DNA of 64,000 nt from Rostratula benghalensis (Eukaryota; Chordata; Aves; Charadriiformes; Rostratulidae), in contig VXAI01000181.1 of assembly GCA_013399305.1 (NCBI GenBank), positions 891,750 through 955,749 of the forward strand, written 5' to 3'. Below are positions 9,721 through 21,330 of this stretch, one piece after another (position 1 is the stretch's first letter; every line of letters starts with the position of its first letter). The position numbers and the translations under genes are program-made. Below the pieces are notes generated by a model that had not been told where the DNA came from, ran no database searches, and saw only the letters and a program-made list of their open reading frames with translations.

Positions 9721-10200
9721 AAATTTACTTTTTATTTTCAAAAGAGCAGTCTATCCTTTTCCCCTAGATTAAATTTTCTGAATATTGAAGGATTTCATTG
9801 AATATTTAGCATTTCTTTGTCTTTTAAAAGTTAGAATATTTATGATCCTTAGAATGCTTCTGACTGATTTATAGCAATCAATTATAAGAGTGCGTTTTCA
9901 AATAGCCCTTTTAAAAATGAAGAATAGAATAATTAAAAAGATCAGAAGTCCTCCCTTGCATATAATTATTTCATTATTTCATTACAGTGCAGAAATTGTT
10001 TTTGCTGACTGCGAACAATTTTAATTGAGCAAAATCTGCATTAATATACGATAGCAAGCAGTTCTTCCTAAGAAATAAGATTGCTAATTGCCTAAATTTT
10101 TATTCAGCACAGTGAGCCTTAAAAGCCACGTCGTAATATCAACCTAATCACTAGGTAGAGCAGATACCTTTGCCATAGTGGAGACATTCCCAAAGCATAA
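9721..10200. promoter_or_regulatory. Candidate conserved non-coding block, HOX/PBX-like
   Basis: Very AT-rich but not simple repeat. TGATTTAT at 9865-9872 is the PBX-posterior HOX composite consensus. AATCAATTA follows within a few bases, and more TAATTA-type words occur to 10100. An ATTATTTC unit is tandemly repeated at about 9967-9985. No open frame is notable. Confidence 0.35.
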
Positions 10201-11070
10201 CCTTGCTGTACAGCTAATTTATTCCTTCAACAGGTTTATTGCTGCATGAAGCATTTGTTTGGGTGCTGGTTTGAGAGCTTTGCTGCCAGCCTTGCCTGTC
10301 CCTGCTGAAGCAAGATTGCCCATGCCACATGGCTCGTGCCACGTATGACTACCTCGTCCCCATGTTTTGGAAGCGCCATGTGCCTGGTCTGCTTTGTTCT
10401 TGTTCTTCTCTTTTCCATTGCTTGGCTCCTCTCTCCAACTGCTCTGGGTTTCCTATGTGCTCTCAATGGAGAGCAAGACCACTAGAGAGAAATTAGAAGT
10501 GGGACCCTGACTTTGGTGTCTTGAATCACCATGTGGATGAGGTCTCCTCTCACTGTAAGGACCTAGGGAGCTTCTGCTGCTGCTGAAAGGTCTAAACTGT
10601 ACATACCCCACCCGAGAGCACCCTACCAGGAAGGCAGTGGTTTTTGCTGCAGCCTGGGTTTTCTCTGGGCTTACTTAGACCAGGAGACACTTGAAGCAGG
10701 GACCAGTTCTCAACCTGCTCATGCTGCTGCTGATCTCCACACTGGGTGCTGCAGTTGGGTGGCCACCCCAAGATTGGTGTTCACATAATGAGCCCAAATC
10801 AACTCCAGGCACTGGGATGAAGCTCTAGAGGAACAGAAGGGAGTGCTGTGGACCTAAATCGCCTCTACTAGTGTGGACATTGAAAGGGCTGGATAGGAGG
10901 CTGTAGGGGCAAGACTAGAGGGGCAAGGCTATAGGGACCAGGACACTCACCAGCTGTTGCTTGCTCCCAAGCCCTCTCCAGCTGTTGGGGTGTAATATGT
11001 CTGCATCTCAGGCATGGGCAACCAAGACCAAGAAATACTGATGAGGTTGGCTCAGAGTCCTTTAATTTAA
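10201..11070. other. Unique, GC-richer non-coding DNA
   Basis: Some short GCT-type runs (for example 10573-10583 and 10721-10731) but no array worth naming. No gene is seen up to the CR1 boundary. Confidence 0.45.
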
Positions 11071-11602
11071 GCATGGCCAGCAGATTGAGGGATTCTGCCT
11101 CTCTACTCTGCTGCCATGAGAACCCACCTGGAGAACTGCATCCAGCTCTGGAGCCCCCATGGACGTATTGGAGCGGGTCCAGAGGAGACCATGAAGATGA
11201 TCCAGGGGCTGGAACACCTCCACTATGAAGACAGGCTGAGAGAGTAAGCGGGGTTCAGCCTGAAGAAGAGAAAGGAAGACTCCAGGGACACCTTAGAGCC
11301 CCTTTCGGTCCAGGCAAACTGGGGAGGGACTCTGGATCAGGGAAGAGTGGCATAGGGCAAAGAGTAATGGTTTTAAACTGGAAGTGGGGGAGATTTGGGT
11401 ATTAGGAAGAAATTCTTGACTGTGAGGGTGGTGAGGCACTGGCCCAGGTTGCCCAGAGAAGCTGTGGCTGCCCCATCCCTGGAGGAGTTCAAGGCCAGGC
11501 TGGAGGGGGCTTGGAGCCACCTGGTCTGGTGGGAGGTGTCCCTGCCCATGGAACTAGATGATTTTTGAGGTCTATGATGATCTTTGAATTCTATGCTTCT
11601 AT
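11071..11602 (+). mobile_element. CR1 LINE, 3' fragment (copy A)
   Basis: The order of CR1 landmarks is intact: 'ctctgctgnnatgagaacccacctggag', 'gagcgggtccagaggag', 'gctggaacacctccactatgaagacaggctgagagag', 'ttcagcctgaagaagagaa', 'gaagaaattcttgactgtgagggtggtgag' and 'gcccaggttgcccagagaagctgtgg'. The 3' UTR then leads to a degraded terminal repeat near 11590. No reverse-transcriptase frame survives. Copy B at 16976-17645 shares several non-consensus words with this copy and lies in the opposite orientation. Confidence 0.92.
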
Positions 11603-12060
11603 TGCCTTAACTGGAGACACTTTTTTAGAATGAAGCAAGGTCTTTTTAATAAATGATGACACCTTGGCCGGCACAGCACTGGGCAGACAGTTTGCAGTAG
11701 CTTCTGCCTAAGGTCTCTGAGCTTGACAAGAGGAGCGTGTGAGTCCGCGTCGGAGGCAGCACGGTGCCTGGAAGTGCAGATGTGGTGTTATCAGGAAATG
11801 GTGGCTGCAGGGGAAATCTGGAGTTTGTCTGATGTGCAAGTTTCTCCTGTCACGGCATAGTTGCTTCCGGGGTGCTGGGGGGGGGAGGTTGGAAATGGGG
11901 CTGCTGCTGGTTTGTGAATAAGACCCTTTGTCACTGCTCAGCTATGCACACACACTCCTCCCCCTGCCCCATCCTCCCAAAGCCCATCCAAAGAAGACAA
12001 GTAGAAATCAAAGATAAAATTCTGGGACAATGCAGCAGCCTTAATATAGTGTCTGAATGG
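11603..12060. other. Unique non-coding DNA with a G9 run
   Basis: G-rich stretch at about 11869-11888 with nine consecutive G at 11877-11885. Otherwise nothing I can name. Confidence 0.45.
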
Positions 12061-12440
12061 GAGAGAAAAGATTTCTAATTACCTCAAAGTGCGGCTGGAA
12101 TTTTCCTCCTGAGCTCGTTGCTTCCCAGTCTCACTGAGAAGCCTTAAATACAGTTTTGGTGCCAAATTAACACTGTAGTGTTAAAGTAAGAACAGTAGAA
12201 GTACTAGTACCAATAACACCCGGCAGCAATCAAACACAGCCGCATTAAGGATTGCCTGGCAGCAGATGTGATGTATCCCTCTGCTATTTTGTAGTGGCAG
12301 CCCTCAGGTACATAGTTATAATTCCTGAGAGAGGCAGGCTCTGGAGATGACAGACTGAATAGTTACAATCTATCATGAAAAATTTTCAAGGATGAGTTAA
12401 TGATTTTGTGCAATTTCCAGACCAGTTAGCAGAAGACTGG
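12061..12440. promoter_or_regulatory. Candidate conserved non-coding block with an 18-bp palindrome
   Basis: A repeat-free block containing the perfect inverted repeat TTAACACT-GT-AGTGTTAA at 12167-12184. TAATTAC (12077-12083) and other AT-rich words accompany it. Palindromes with a two-base centre can be dimeric factor sites. The factor cannot be named. Confidence 0.3.
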
Positions 12441-12494
12441 GAGCCTGGAAGCTGGAGTTTCCCTGGGCTGCAGCTCTCTGGGAAGAAGGAACTG

Positions 12495-12600
12495 TTTGTT
12501 ACTTGTGCCTCAGTTTCCACATCTATAAAAACAGTAAAGATCCTGCCTTTTCTCTGAAATATTTTAAATCTGTTTACAGGAAATACCCCAGAGCAGGAAA
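12495..12600 (+). mobile_element. MIR-like SINE core fragment
   Basis: TTGTGCCTCAGTTTCC (12503-12518) followed by CATCTATAAAAACAGTAAAGATCCTGCC is a close match to the MIR core 'tgtgcctcagtttcctcatctgtaaaatggggataatactgcc'. The flanks are too diverged to extend with confidence. Confidence 0.55.
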
Positions 12601-15600
12601 GGGGGTTTATAATCAACCCAAATCTTCTTGAAGCAAAATCAGTGCTAAAACTAGTCCTAGGTAAAGCCATTTGTTATTGCTGAACAGCTACATCCCATGC
12701 TTGCCTGAAGAAGGAAGACAGTGTAAGACAGGGAATGTGTCTTTCTTTCTATGTGACTTTGATGTCTGCTCTCTGTGCCCAAGTGGGTACACGGGCATTT
12801 ACATTTCAAGCATCCCGATCCTTGTAACTCAGCCCCGCTCCCTGCAGGGCAGGCTACAGCTAAAATTCATTTTTGGCATCCAAATGAGACATGCACAGTA
12901 ATCCAAGCGACTGATGCTGTAACACAGTCCACTGGCCCGGTTTGTTCACAGGACATGGTCACACACACAACTCGTGCAGGGTTGAACTGGGGCAAATGTA
13001 CTATCCTATAGGTGGAGGCAGGAAATATTGGGTACTCTTTGTGTTCATATTTGTTCCAGGTTTTCATGCATGTGAGCAAGTCTTGCACCTTCCCAGGTCA
13101 GCTCTGCTCTGCTGTGGGCTTCCCTGGTGATGGCCACCACAAATAGCAACAACTCAACAAACTCTGCATCAGTGCAATTCCCTTCCCAGTCTCCACCAAG
13201 TCGTTTTGCAGAGGTCTGCAGCTTAGCTTCCCAGCCTTTAACAAACTGTTAACTCTTCCAGACATTGGCTTGAAAAGCTAAAAAGTTGAGAAAGAGCCTC
13301 AGTGACTCCACAGTTCATCCCTCTTGAGTAATCACTGGGGCTGCTGGCACCCTATACCCTGCTTCCTGGGCACCGGCCTTGAAGGCTGGTCCTCACAGCT
13401 CTCTGGGACTCTGGCAAGCAGAGGAGGCTCCAACTGCTCTCAGGCACAATTTTGCAGTGCTGACCCTTGGCTCACAGCTCTCTTCTTTGAAAATTTGGCC
13501 ACTTTTGGGCACTGGTGAACCCTCTTGGTGCTTCCTCAGTGCTCAGGGTAATCTGTAACAGGTCGGTTCCCTCACAGTCCCAGGGCAGCTGTGATGGCAG
13601 CGTGTGTTCCAAAGGGTTTGGACTGCCATCTGTGTCCTTTGTGCCTGCTCATGGCTTCTCCCCCTGTGCCCAGGAAAATGGAGAAGGTTATTTGTCTTAA
13701 GAACATTTTCTCCTTCTCCCTCTTTGTTGTGCAGCAGTGTCAACAAGCAATTTGCTCTCTCTAGCATAATTCATTCTATGTGGGCCCTAATTGTCCCTCC
13801 CTGTACGTGGCTGGCTGCTTGCCGAGCTATTCCCAGGCTCTCCCTGGGGTGTTTCACAGAGCTCCATCGAAGCAGGGTCAGCCCTCGGCTGCCAAGTGAT
13901 GGTTGCTGTGCTGCTCCTCTCCCCCCAGCAGAACAGGGACTGCTCTGAGGGGTTCTCGCGATGCTCGATGTGGGTAGGGATGGGGAAGGCTCCAAGAAAA
14001 TGCTTTGGGGCAGTTTAAGATGTTGCTGCCTCCAAGACTGTGCTGGGAGGCTGCTGCCCAATTCCTGAACCTCCTGTGGAGCCCTGTTGAGAAGGTGGCA
14101 GCTCTGACAACATGTGGGATTGCTGTTATCTACTCATTTGGACAAGAAACCAAAGGCTTTCTCAGCTTTCTGTTTGAGATGTCTCATTTGGCCCCTTGTG
14201 AATAAGTTTATTTGATGTTTGTGCAGCCTTGAGGAGACACATCTGCTTATGTAGCCTGTATCTGGTTTGTTTTGCCCTGGTGGTGGTGGCAGGAAGGGCA
14301 GTGTGTTCTCCTTGGCACTCCAAAATGGACCTGCCTGTAGCAGATTGCTTCCTTCTCCCAGTTCACCCAGTTCCCAGACCTGCCTGTGCGTAGCAACTAC
14401 TGCACATCTGCTGGAGCAGAGCAGGAAAGTGGGAGTGAGGATGTGGGTGTTTGCTCCTCCTGCACCACCGCTGCATAGGACCCTCTGGGTCCTGACAGGA
14501 GCCTGGCTGTGGCAGAGGGACATCAGTGTGGGCTGAGCTAAGAAGCAGAGAAGGGGGAAAGGTGCCCATCCTCTATGCTTCTGCAGCCAGACAACTGTCA
14601 GTACTCAAATAAGATCCTTTAAAGCTCAACTCATAGAGGTATACATTGTGCAGTGCAATCATTAACAAAAAAACCCACCCAGACTCTTCCCTCTTTCACC
14701 AGGATGATATAAAGCTTAATTAATTAGCACTTTAAGGTGATTGGATAGGCTGTTGATGGCAAATCATAGCTTATTCATTCCTTCCCCCCAGCTAGGTGAT
14801 CGGAAGAGAGTCGCTTAACTTATGGAAGCAGTGGAGGCATCTCCATTGCAGTCAAAATTTTGCGAGGGAGAGAAGACCTTGCAGAGGGCTCTTGCTTCCT
14901 GAAGGTGGGTTTGATGGCAGGGACATCCAAACATATGGAAAGCCATGCCCTAGGAGAAAGGACTACACTGAGCTCAACCTAGAGCAGATTAAGGAAGACT
15001 TGATGGTAATCCAGAAGTTTCTGCAAGGACCACAAAACTTTCATCATGGTCTTTCCAATCTATATCAATCAGGCAAGACAAAAAGGAGGTGCAAGGTGAA
15101 AATTCAGGCTAAAAATCAGTGTTTTTAAGTGTGGGGAACAATTCAACAAAAGACCCAATGGCTTAGGATTTTGCTGGCGATTTTAAAATCAGGATTTTTT
15201 ATTTCTTTGAAAGCGATGCTGGAGATTAAACAGGCAGGACTGTCTGTGCCTGTGATGTGAGATAAGACTGAGGGACCTTCACTGTTCTCCCTCTCTACAC
15301 AGCCCAAAGTCCTGGTCCTGCCCTCACCTCCATCCCTGCAGCGGAGCCGTTAGGAAGGGGCTATATCCCTCATCACTGCTAAATAAGCAAGTTGTCTGGC
15401 TTGGGTGCCCTGGGAGGATTTTGGACCTCTGGGTGGTGCAGAGGGCAGCAGGGCTGGTCTCCCCTCCTGTGAGCAAGAATGCACGGATGCACCATGCCCT
15501 GCCCTGTCACCTTCCTCCCTTTGATGCCCAAGAAATGCCAGGAAGGTTTCAACCTCGGGAGCTGAGCTCCCCAGAGGAATTTGGTGATTCATCCTGAGCT

Positions 15601-15656
15601 CCCTGTGCAGTCAGTCTGTTGCAAAGCCATTTCTGCACTGTCCTCCTGCCCAACAC
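12601..15656. other. GC-richer unique non-coding DNA
   Basis: A three-kilobase stretch with many overlapping open frames of 60-145 codons on both strands, as expected where GC content is higher and stops rarer. None shows a recognisable domain, and none is framed by a convincing acceptor and donor pair. A frame at 14796-15128 (110 codons, basic and Lys-rich at its end) is the least unlike a protein but is not recognised. Confidence 0.45.
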
Positions 15657-15679
15657 CACACACACACACACACACACAC
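15657..15679 (+). repeat. (CA)n microsatellite
   Basis: Uninterrupted CA dinucleotide, 11.5 units. Confidence 0.95.
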
Positions 15680-16600
15680 GCTGCACCTCCAACAGCAAAA
15701 ACCAGAATGTATCTCCTAGGAAGGCCAAAAAAAATAAAAATCCACTTTTCTTTTATAATAATATTTCCACAGGCCAAGCAATTGATGGCTGGACTGGAGG
15801 AAAACATACATCTTTGCTCCCAAGTAATAGGCTGCAGATTTGCAAGACTAAATCCTTTTAAAAACCCAGACTCACATCCATTCAGTCCGTACAAGAAAAA
15901 GAAGTCTAATTTGATAACATTATACGTAAAGCGCTTTCTTGACTTAGATATATCCGAGGCGTGCTGGTTGTACAATACGGAACAAGCAGGGGGAGAGGAC
16001 TTGATCACATTCAGATGACACTAAATTATCTTATGACACAGGCTGTATCTTTTTTACAACAGAAAATGGAAACAACTGTGTCCTTGACCTTCAAAAAGGA
16101 ATTGACTTCCCTAGCTTAACTATTCAAACAAACAACTGTGTACTCTCTTCAATTCCTGTGATAATTTTGATTTACTGTAAATGACTGAATTTAATGAACT
16201 AAATTATGCTATTTAAATGCATTTTGTGAATGGTATTGTAGTTTGTTACTAAGCATTATGTCTATGCTAAAGTGTGCTGTAAATGATATGATATGGAACA
16301 TATGTGCTGTATTCATAATTTAACTGTTGCTATGGAGTGCCTTCTTCAATAGGCTTCTTTGAAAAACGAGTTCTTTATTTACCTGGTGAAATGAAGGTGA
16401 TTTCTCAGCAAATCTCTAGGTCTCACTGACCTTGACAGAATTACAGTGCTAATATTTTCACATGGATGAACTGTTCTTCAATAATTTTTCCAAAATAGAT
16501 GGCACAAATAGGTTTTCCATTAATGCCGGGGACATATTGCATGTTTTCTAATCTCACTTTTCTTTGTGTTTGAACAAATGTTTATTACAGCTATGGCAAA
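15680..16600. promoter_or_regulatory. AT-rich candidate conserved block
   Basis: From about 16020 to 16560 the sequence is repeat-free and rich in short AT words (ttaatgaactaaattatg, attcataattta, ttccattaatgcc). No long open frame exists on the plus strand there. The texture is CNE-like only. Confidence 0.25.
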
Positions 16601-16975
16601 ATGACTCCCATCCTCATTAGTGATAACAGATTTGTGAGTTCAGAGCTGGATCTCAGGGCCTTGGACGCGTTTTCCACCAATACCTCAAGCCTGATGCCAC
16701 AGAGGTTGCTGGTGTTCTCCTGGCCATGGGATGCAGAGTGCCTCATGCTCCTCATCAGAGCCGTTGCCAAAGCACTTTGTACATTTGAATTTCTGTGTTC
16801 AAGCTGGTTTTTTTTTTTTATATCAAACTGAAAAACTAAAACCATTTCACTTTTTTTTTTTTTTTTTAATGCTGCTTCTGGCTGTGCAGTTTTTGTCACT
16901 GCAGTGGTTGTGTTGGGGGAACAGGGCTGTGAGATGGCACGTTTTCCATCTTCTGTGATCTGCCTCTCAGTGACA
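16601..16975. other. Unique non-coding DNA with T tracts
   Basis: Two T runs (about 16808-16819 and 16851-16867, the second 17 bases). No gene. Confidence 0.5.
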
Positions 16976-17645
16976 TAGAGTCAAAGAATGGTTAGAGTTG
17001 GAAGGGACCTTAAAGACCATTAAGTTTCAAGCCCCCTGCCACAGCTTCTCTGGGCAACCTGGGCCAGTGCCTCACCACCCTCACAGTCAAGAATTTCTTC
17101 CTAATACCCAAATCCCACCCACTTCCAGTTTAAAACCATTACTCCTTGCCCTATGCCACTCTTCCCTGATCCAGAGTCTCTCCCCAGTTTGCCTGGGGCC
17201 CCTTGTAGAGACTGGAAGGGGCTCTAAGGTGTCCCTGGAGTCTTCCTTTCTCTTCTTCAGGCTGAATGCCCCTTACTCTCTCAGAGTGTCTTCATAGTGG
17301 AGGTGCTCCAGCCCTTGGATCATCTTCATGGTCTCCTCTGGACCCACTCCAACAGATCCATGTCCTTGCTGTGCTAAGAACTGTAAGGCTGGACACAGTA
17401 CTCCAGGTGGGGTCCCACTGGAGTGGAGTAGAGGGGTAGAATCACCTCCTGTGCTGCTCACGCTTCTTTTTATGCAGTCCAGGATGCGGTTGGCTTTCTG
17501 GACTGCCAGCACACAGGAGTGTCCTCAGGATCAATAGCTGTTCAGCCTTGTGGGACCATGCAGGACCATGAAGACCACACTCAGCTCTGGACAGAGACAA
17601 TCTGTAGCTTTTCTGTAAATCCAACCTGATCTTCTGCAGAAGCTC
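16976..17645 (-). mobile_element. CR1 LINE, 3' fragment (copy B)
   Basis: Reading the minus strand gives the CR1 series 'gcagtccagaaagccaaccgcatcctgg', 'ccccacctggagtactgtgtccag', 'ggagtgggtccagaggagaccatgaagatgatcc', 'ctgagagagtaagg', 'ttcagcctgaagaagagaaagg' and 'gcccaggttgcccagagaagctgtgg'. A deletion of roughly 90 bases follows, then the 3' end 'ggtctttaaggtcccttccaac'. It extends further 5' than copy A. About 300 bases align to copy A with only around a dozen differences by eye plus one indel. Confidence 0.92.
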
Positions 17646-19200
17646 TAAAATGTCTGCTCCTGGACAGACACTTCTTGCTGCTGAGTCCTCCTTATTCCAC
17701 TACCCTTTTTGGAGCTTGGTTATGAGACAACAAAAACACCCCCATATTTTGGTAAAGCACACTGTCAGCTACAAATCAGATGCAAAAGCCAAAGCTTTTT
17801 ACAATCCTAACTATGTATGTGAGTTTTATTTTCAGATACATCGGTGATCAGCATCCAGAGCATATTAGAGAGGATACCACTAATAAAAGACCAAATCCAG
17901 ATTCCAGCAAAATCATGCAAATTAAATAATAATTGCAAGTGGCAGGAACACATTTCTTTAGCTGACTAGATCACTTACTGGACTACAGGAAACTTGGTTA
18001 AAAATTTAAATGAACGGTATAACCATCAAGTATAGCAGCTGGTTGGCAGGGGGCATCTCCTTCTGCAGGAGATGGATCCGTCATCCAAGTCCAGAAATCC
18101 AGAATTGCAAGTTGGTGCTATTTACTCTAGAAATGTTACATTAGATAATACAACATGTTTAAAGGGAAAACACATATTTTTTACACTGAAGGCCCCAAAA
18201 TTGGCTCTGCTTTGCCGGCATTTTTCTATTTTGCATTTAAAGCCAGGCTCAGCAGAGCTAAACCAAACAGTTGGAGCTGACTCTGCAATCGGCTGCAAAT
18301 TCCCTTCACCCATTTACATTTTTTCCTTTAATGCTTCTGTGCTAGTCAGTGGTCACATATTAAGGATGCTATATGCAAAGTGGTGTATAAAAATAATTCA
18401 GATTTTTTTCAGAAAATGGTTGGAAGCTGAGTAAAGTCTCTGGAATTCCAATGGCTACTTTTACATTTGAATCCTCATTTCAGATTTTTCTTATTCTCTT
18501 TTATTTCCAAAGAGAAAATGCTAATATTTCCTAAGAGCAAATAACAATGCAAAAAAAATTCTGGCAACAACAGGGAAGGATTTTTACAGTATCTTGGAAC
18601 ACATCAGTCTTCATATAATGTACATTTAATGGGTCAAATAAGGACACTCTTTAAAGTACTGATGAAACATTGAGCCATATATAATACCACCTTTTAATTA
18701 ATTTGAACATTCACAATAAATTATGGCCGGATTTCATAACTGTTCATCAACCATCAGCTCTCAAGGAGAAGAGCTGAATTTTCTGAATATTGATTCCTTC
18801 AGAAAACCTGGCCCGTTTTAACTATATTTTGTGCACCACCGTTGCAAACAAATGTAGCAAATATTGTAAGGGTTTTTTTAATAGCCATATTTCCAACGAC
18901 ATATATCACTGTTGGCATTTTTATATGTACAAAGGCTCCTCCTGGAGGTCAGTTGTGTTGTTAGATGCCCTGCTCCGCAGCTTAGCATACTCAGGTGGAG
19001 TTTTGTGGACCAGCCCGGGTTTCTGCATGCATCAGAAAATGTACTTGAAAAGTAAAATGTCAAAAATACAAAGCCAAACAGGTGGTGTGCCTAAGAAACT
19101 CTTGTTGAAAAGCCCGTTCCGAAATGTTTTCCAAGCAAGTAGAAGAGGGCCTGTCAGTTTAGACAGAGGAAGAAAACCTTGAAGATGATGCCATGTTTTC
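17646..19200. promoter_or_regulatory. CNE-like stretch with an octamer site
   Basis: Repeat-free and AT-rich. A perfect POU octamer ATGCAAAT (17915-17922) sits in a run of AT words. Further candidate blocks lie at about 18080-18440 and 18780-19110. The open frame at 18790-19182 (130 codons) has no recognised domain, and its composition follows the underlying AT-rich DNA. Confidence 0.3.
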
Positions 19201-20040
19201 ACTTTCTCTTGAAAAAATAAATGAAAAGCTCTACTGAAGGAACTGTGATTATCTCTGCTCGGTGTGTGACTGGCAAGGCCTCCTCTGAAAGGGGATAACG
19301 CTTCCCAAGGCCTGTCTAAAATGGCTTAAACACCCCCAGCACCTCCTGCTCTGAGGAGGCTGAGCACACAGCCAGCGTGGCCAGGAGGATGAACAAAGTT
19401 TGGGTCTGAGCTGAAGCTCAGGATCTCACCATCATCTTCCTGAAAAGCTGCAGGGTCAAGGCTGAGGCTGGTGCTTTGATGAGAGCAGTGGTGGGGGCAG
19501 GCTGGGACCCCTGCCCACCACCCCTGCCGGCACAGCTCTGCCAGTGGGGTTAAGTCCTCTAACATTTTGTCTGCTCCGTTTTCATTTTGGGTCTGTCACC
19601 TGCAAACCAAAACGATGTGCAGAAAAGTGGATAAGGCCTCTTGAGCCAGGAATTACCATGGCATGAGCGGCCTCCCCTGGGTACCTGCTCTGCATTGTGT
19701 ACCGTAATTGCGCGCCGGAGAAGGAGCTATTTTTCAGCAAGTGGCTATTGGATACTTCCCGTGCTGCATATCAACAACCAGATCTTGACCCAGAAATGTC
19801 AGTCCCCGCTCAGAGCAGACAAGGAAGCATAATTAGAGATGCTCTGGCAACGTATTTTAGCACTGACGGTGACAATGTTTAAATTTTTAATCAGGCATGT
19901 AACATAAAAAGCACATAACATGAAATGTAGAAAGAAAATTGGCAAATACCGACGTGCTGTTTGACACTTTATTTCACTGAAGGAAGTGAACATCAATAAA
20001 CATTATTTATCATAAATGACAGAGGGGAAGGCGTGTTTCT
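19201..20040. promoter_or_regulatory. CpG-retaining candidate conserved element
   Basis: Around 19700-19720 the string CCGTAATTGCGCGCCGG keeps four CpGs inside AT-rich DNA. It is followed by a long repeat-free block to about 20020 (for example CATAATTAGAGATGC, GACGGTGACAATG). CpGs decay quickly in methylated bird DNA unless constrained or unmethylated. No frame of interest. Confidence 0.35.
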
Positions 20041-21330
20041 AATAAAAACCTTCACATTGCAAGGGGTGAATCTCATAAAAGCACTCTTATGGTACTGTAA
20101 AAGCCATGCAGGTCCAGCTCACAAAAGGAAACACAGAGACCTTTCCTCCGAAGATGTAATGTGCACCCAGATGTGTTCCCTCACAACAGCTGGCTTTGGC
20201 GGGCAGAGAGGTTCACCCCAGGGTGCAAGGACCCTTCTCCTTTACCTGCCACATCCAGGTGTGGCACAGCTCTGAGTCCTGTGGTGACACAGGTACCTAC
20301 GTGGGCGATAGAAGCAAATGTCCTCCCAGGGCTGAGGCTCAACCCTTCAAGAACCAAAAATCCTGTGGCAGGTTTTGCTCAGCATCAGCAAACATTGAGC
20401 TCAGCAATCAGGTATTTCTAGCTGCAATATTAGAGACAAACCTAAGAGGTGGGATGGGATGCGGCTGGACTGATCCCAGATACAAACGGGGAGCTGTTGT
20501 GTGACCTTCTCACACCAAAACTCTCATAGTCTCTTCCTGTTTTTGCAAAGCCTCTCAACATCAATGTTTCCATAAACTGCTTGGGACTTTCTCCTGCCTA
20601 AACCCCTGTCCTGCTCACCATGTGGTGTTCTCAGCCCGGAGCAGCGCTGAGCTCTCTTTACAGGACTAGATGAATGCATCCGAAAATTACTTGAGGGAAG
20701 TGCTAAGGTGTCAATCCAAGTATGCCCAAGTTAGAAAAGGCCTGATTTAAGGCTATTCTTGTCACTTTAATTTGTCTCTGTCCTTTGCCTGAATAGAGAA
20801 AGAGTCTCCAACTGCATGATTCCAGCTTCTGCAAAAAGAGAAGTACAAACTTAAGAAACAACACCCACCCTGTGGCAAGCAGGGTGCGATGGCTTCTGAA
20901 GCCCATGTGAACATGTGTGCATGCTCTGCTCACTTCCCTTCTCTAGCTGTAGTTTTCCTTTTCCTCCCACTTGAAAAATCCCCTTTTTCTTCCAGTCTTA
21001 ATCCCTGACATCTGTTCCCCTCTTCCAGGTGCCTGCGTTTGCCTCCTTAACTGCCCAGTCTTGTCTCCTCTGCACCAGGGTTTCTGCTTTCTCGGTCTGT
21101 GCTGTAGGGATTTTGTGGGGGAAGAGCTGAGAGTGCAGAGGGAGACTGGGCTGAAGCAGGAAGGAGCCTGGGAAGTCCTGCTCAAGTGCCAAAGCTGTGG
21201 GCTGCTCTTCTCTTGCTTGTTCTGATGGGATCACAGTTGCCTGGTTGGTGGGAGCTGTGAGGAGAAGCAATGTGCCATATGCAGAAGACAGAGCCTTCGG
21301 AGAATGTAGCTGACAAACCCTAAACCCTCT
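20041..21330. other. Unique non-coding DNA, slightly GC-richer
   Basis: No gene or repeat recognised. Open frames of 70-100 codons overlap on both strands without domains. Confidence 0.45.

Noticed and set aside
13000..14600. Cluster of overlapping 60-130 codon frames as a GC-rich gene
   Set aside because: Frames overlap on both strands equally, with no domain and no consistent acceptor/donor pairs.
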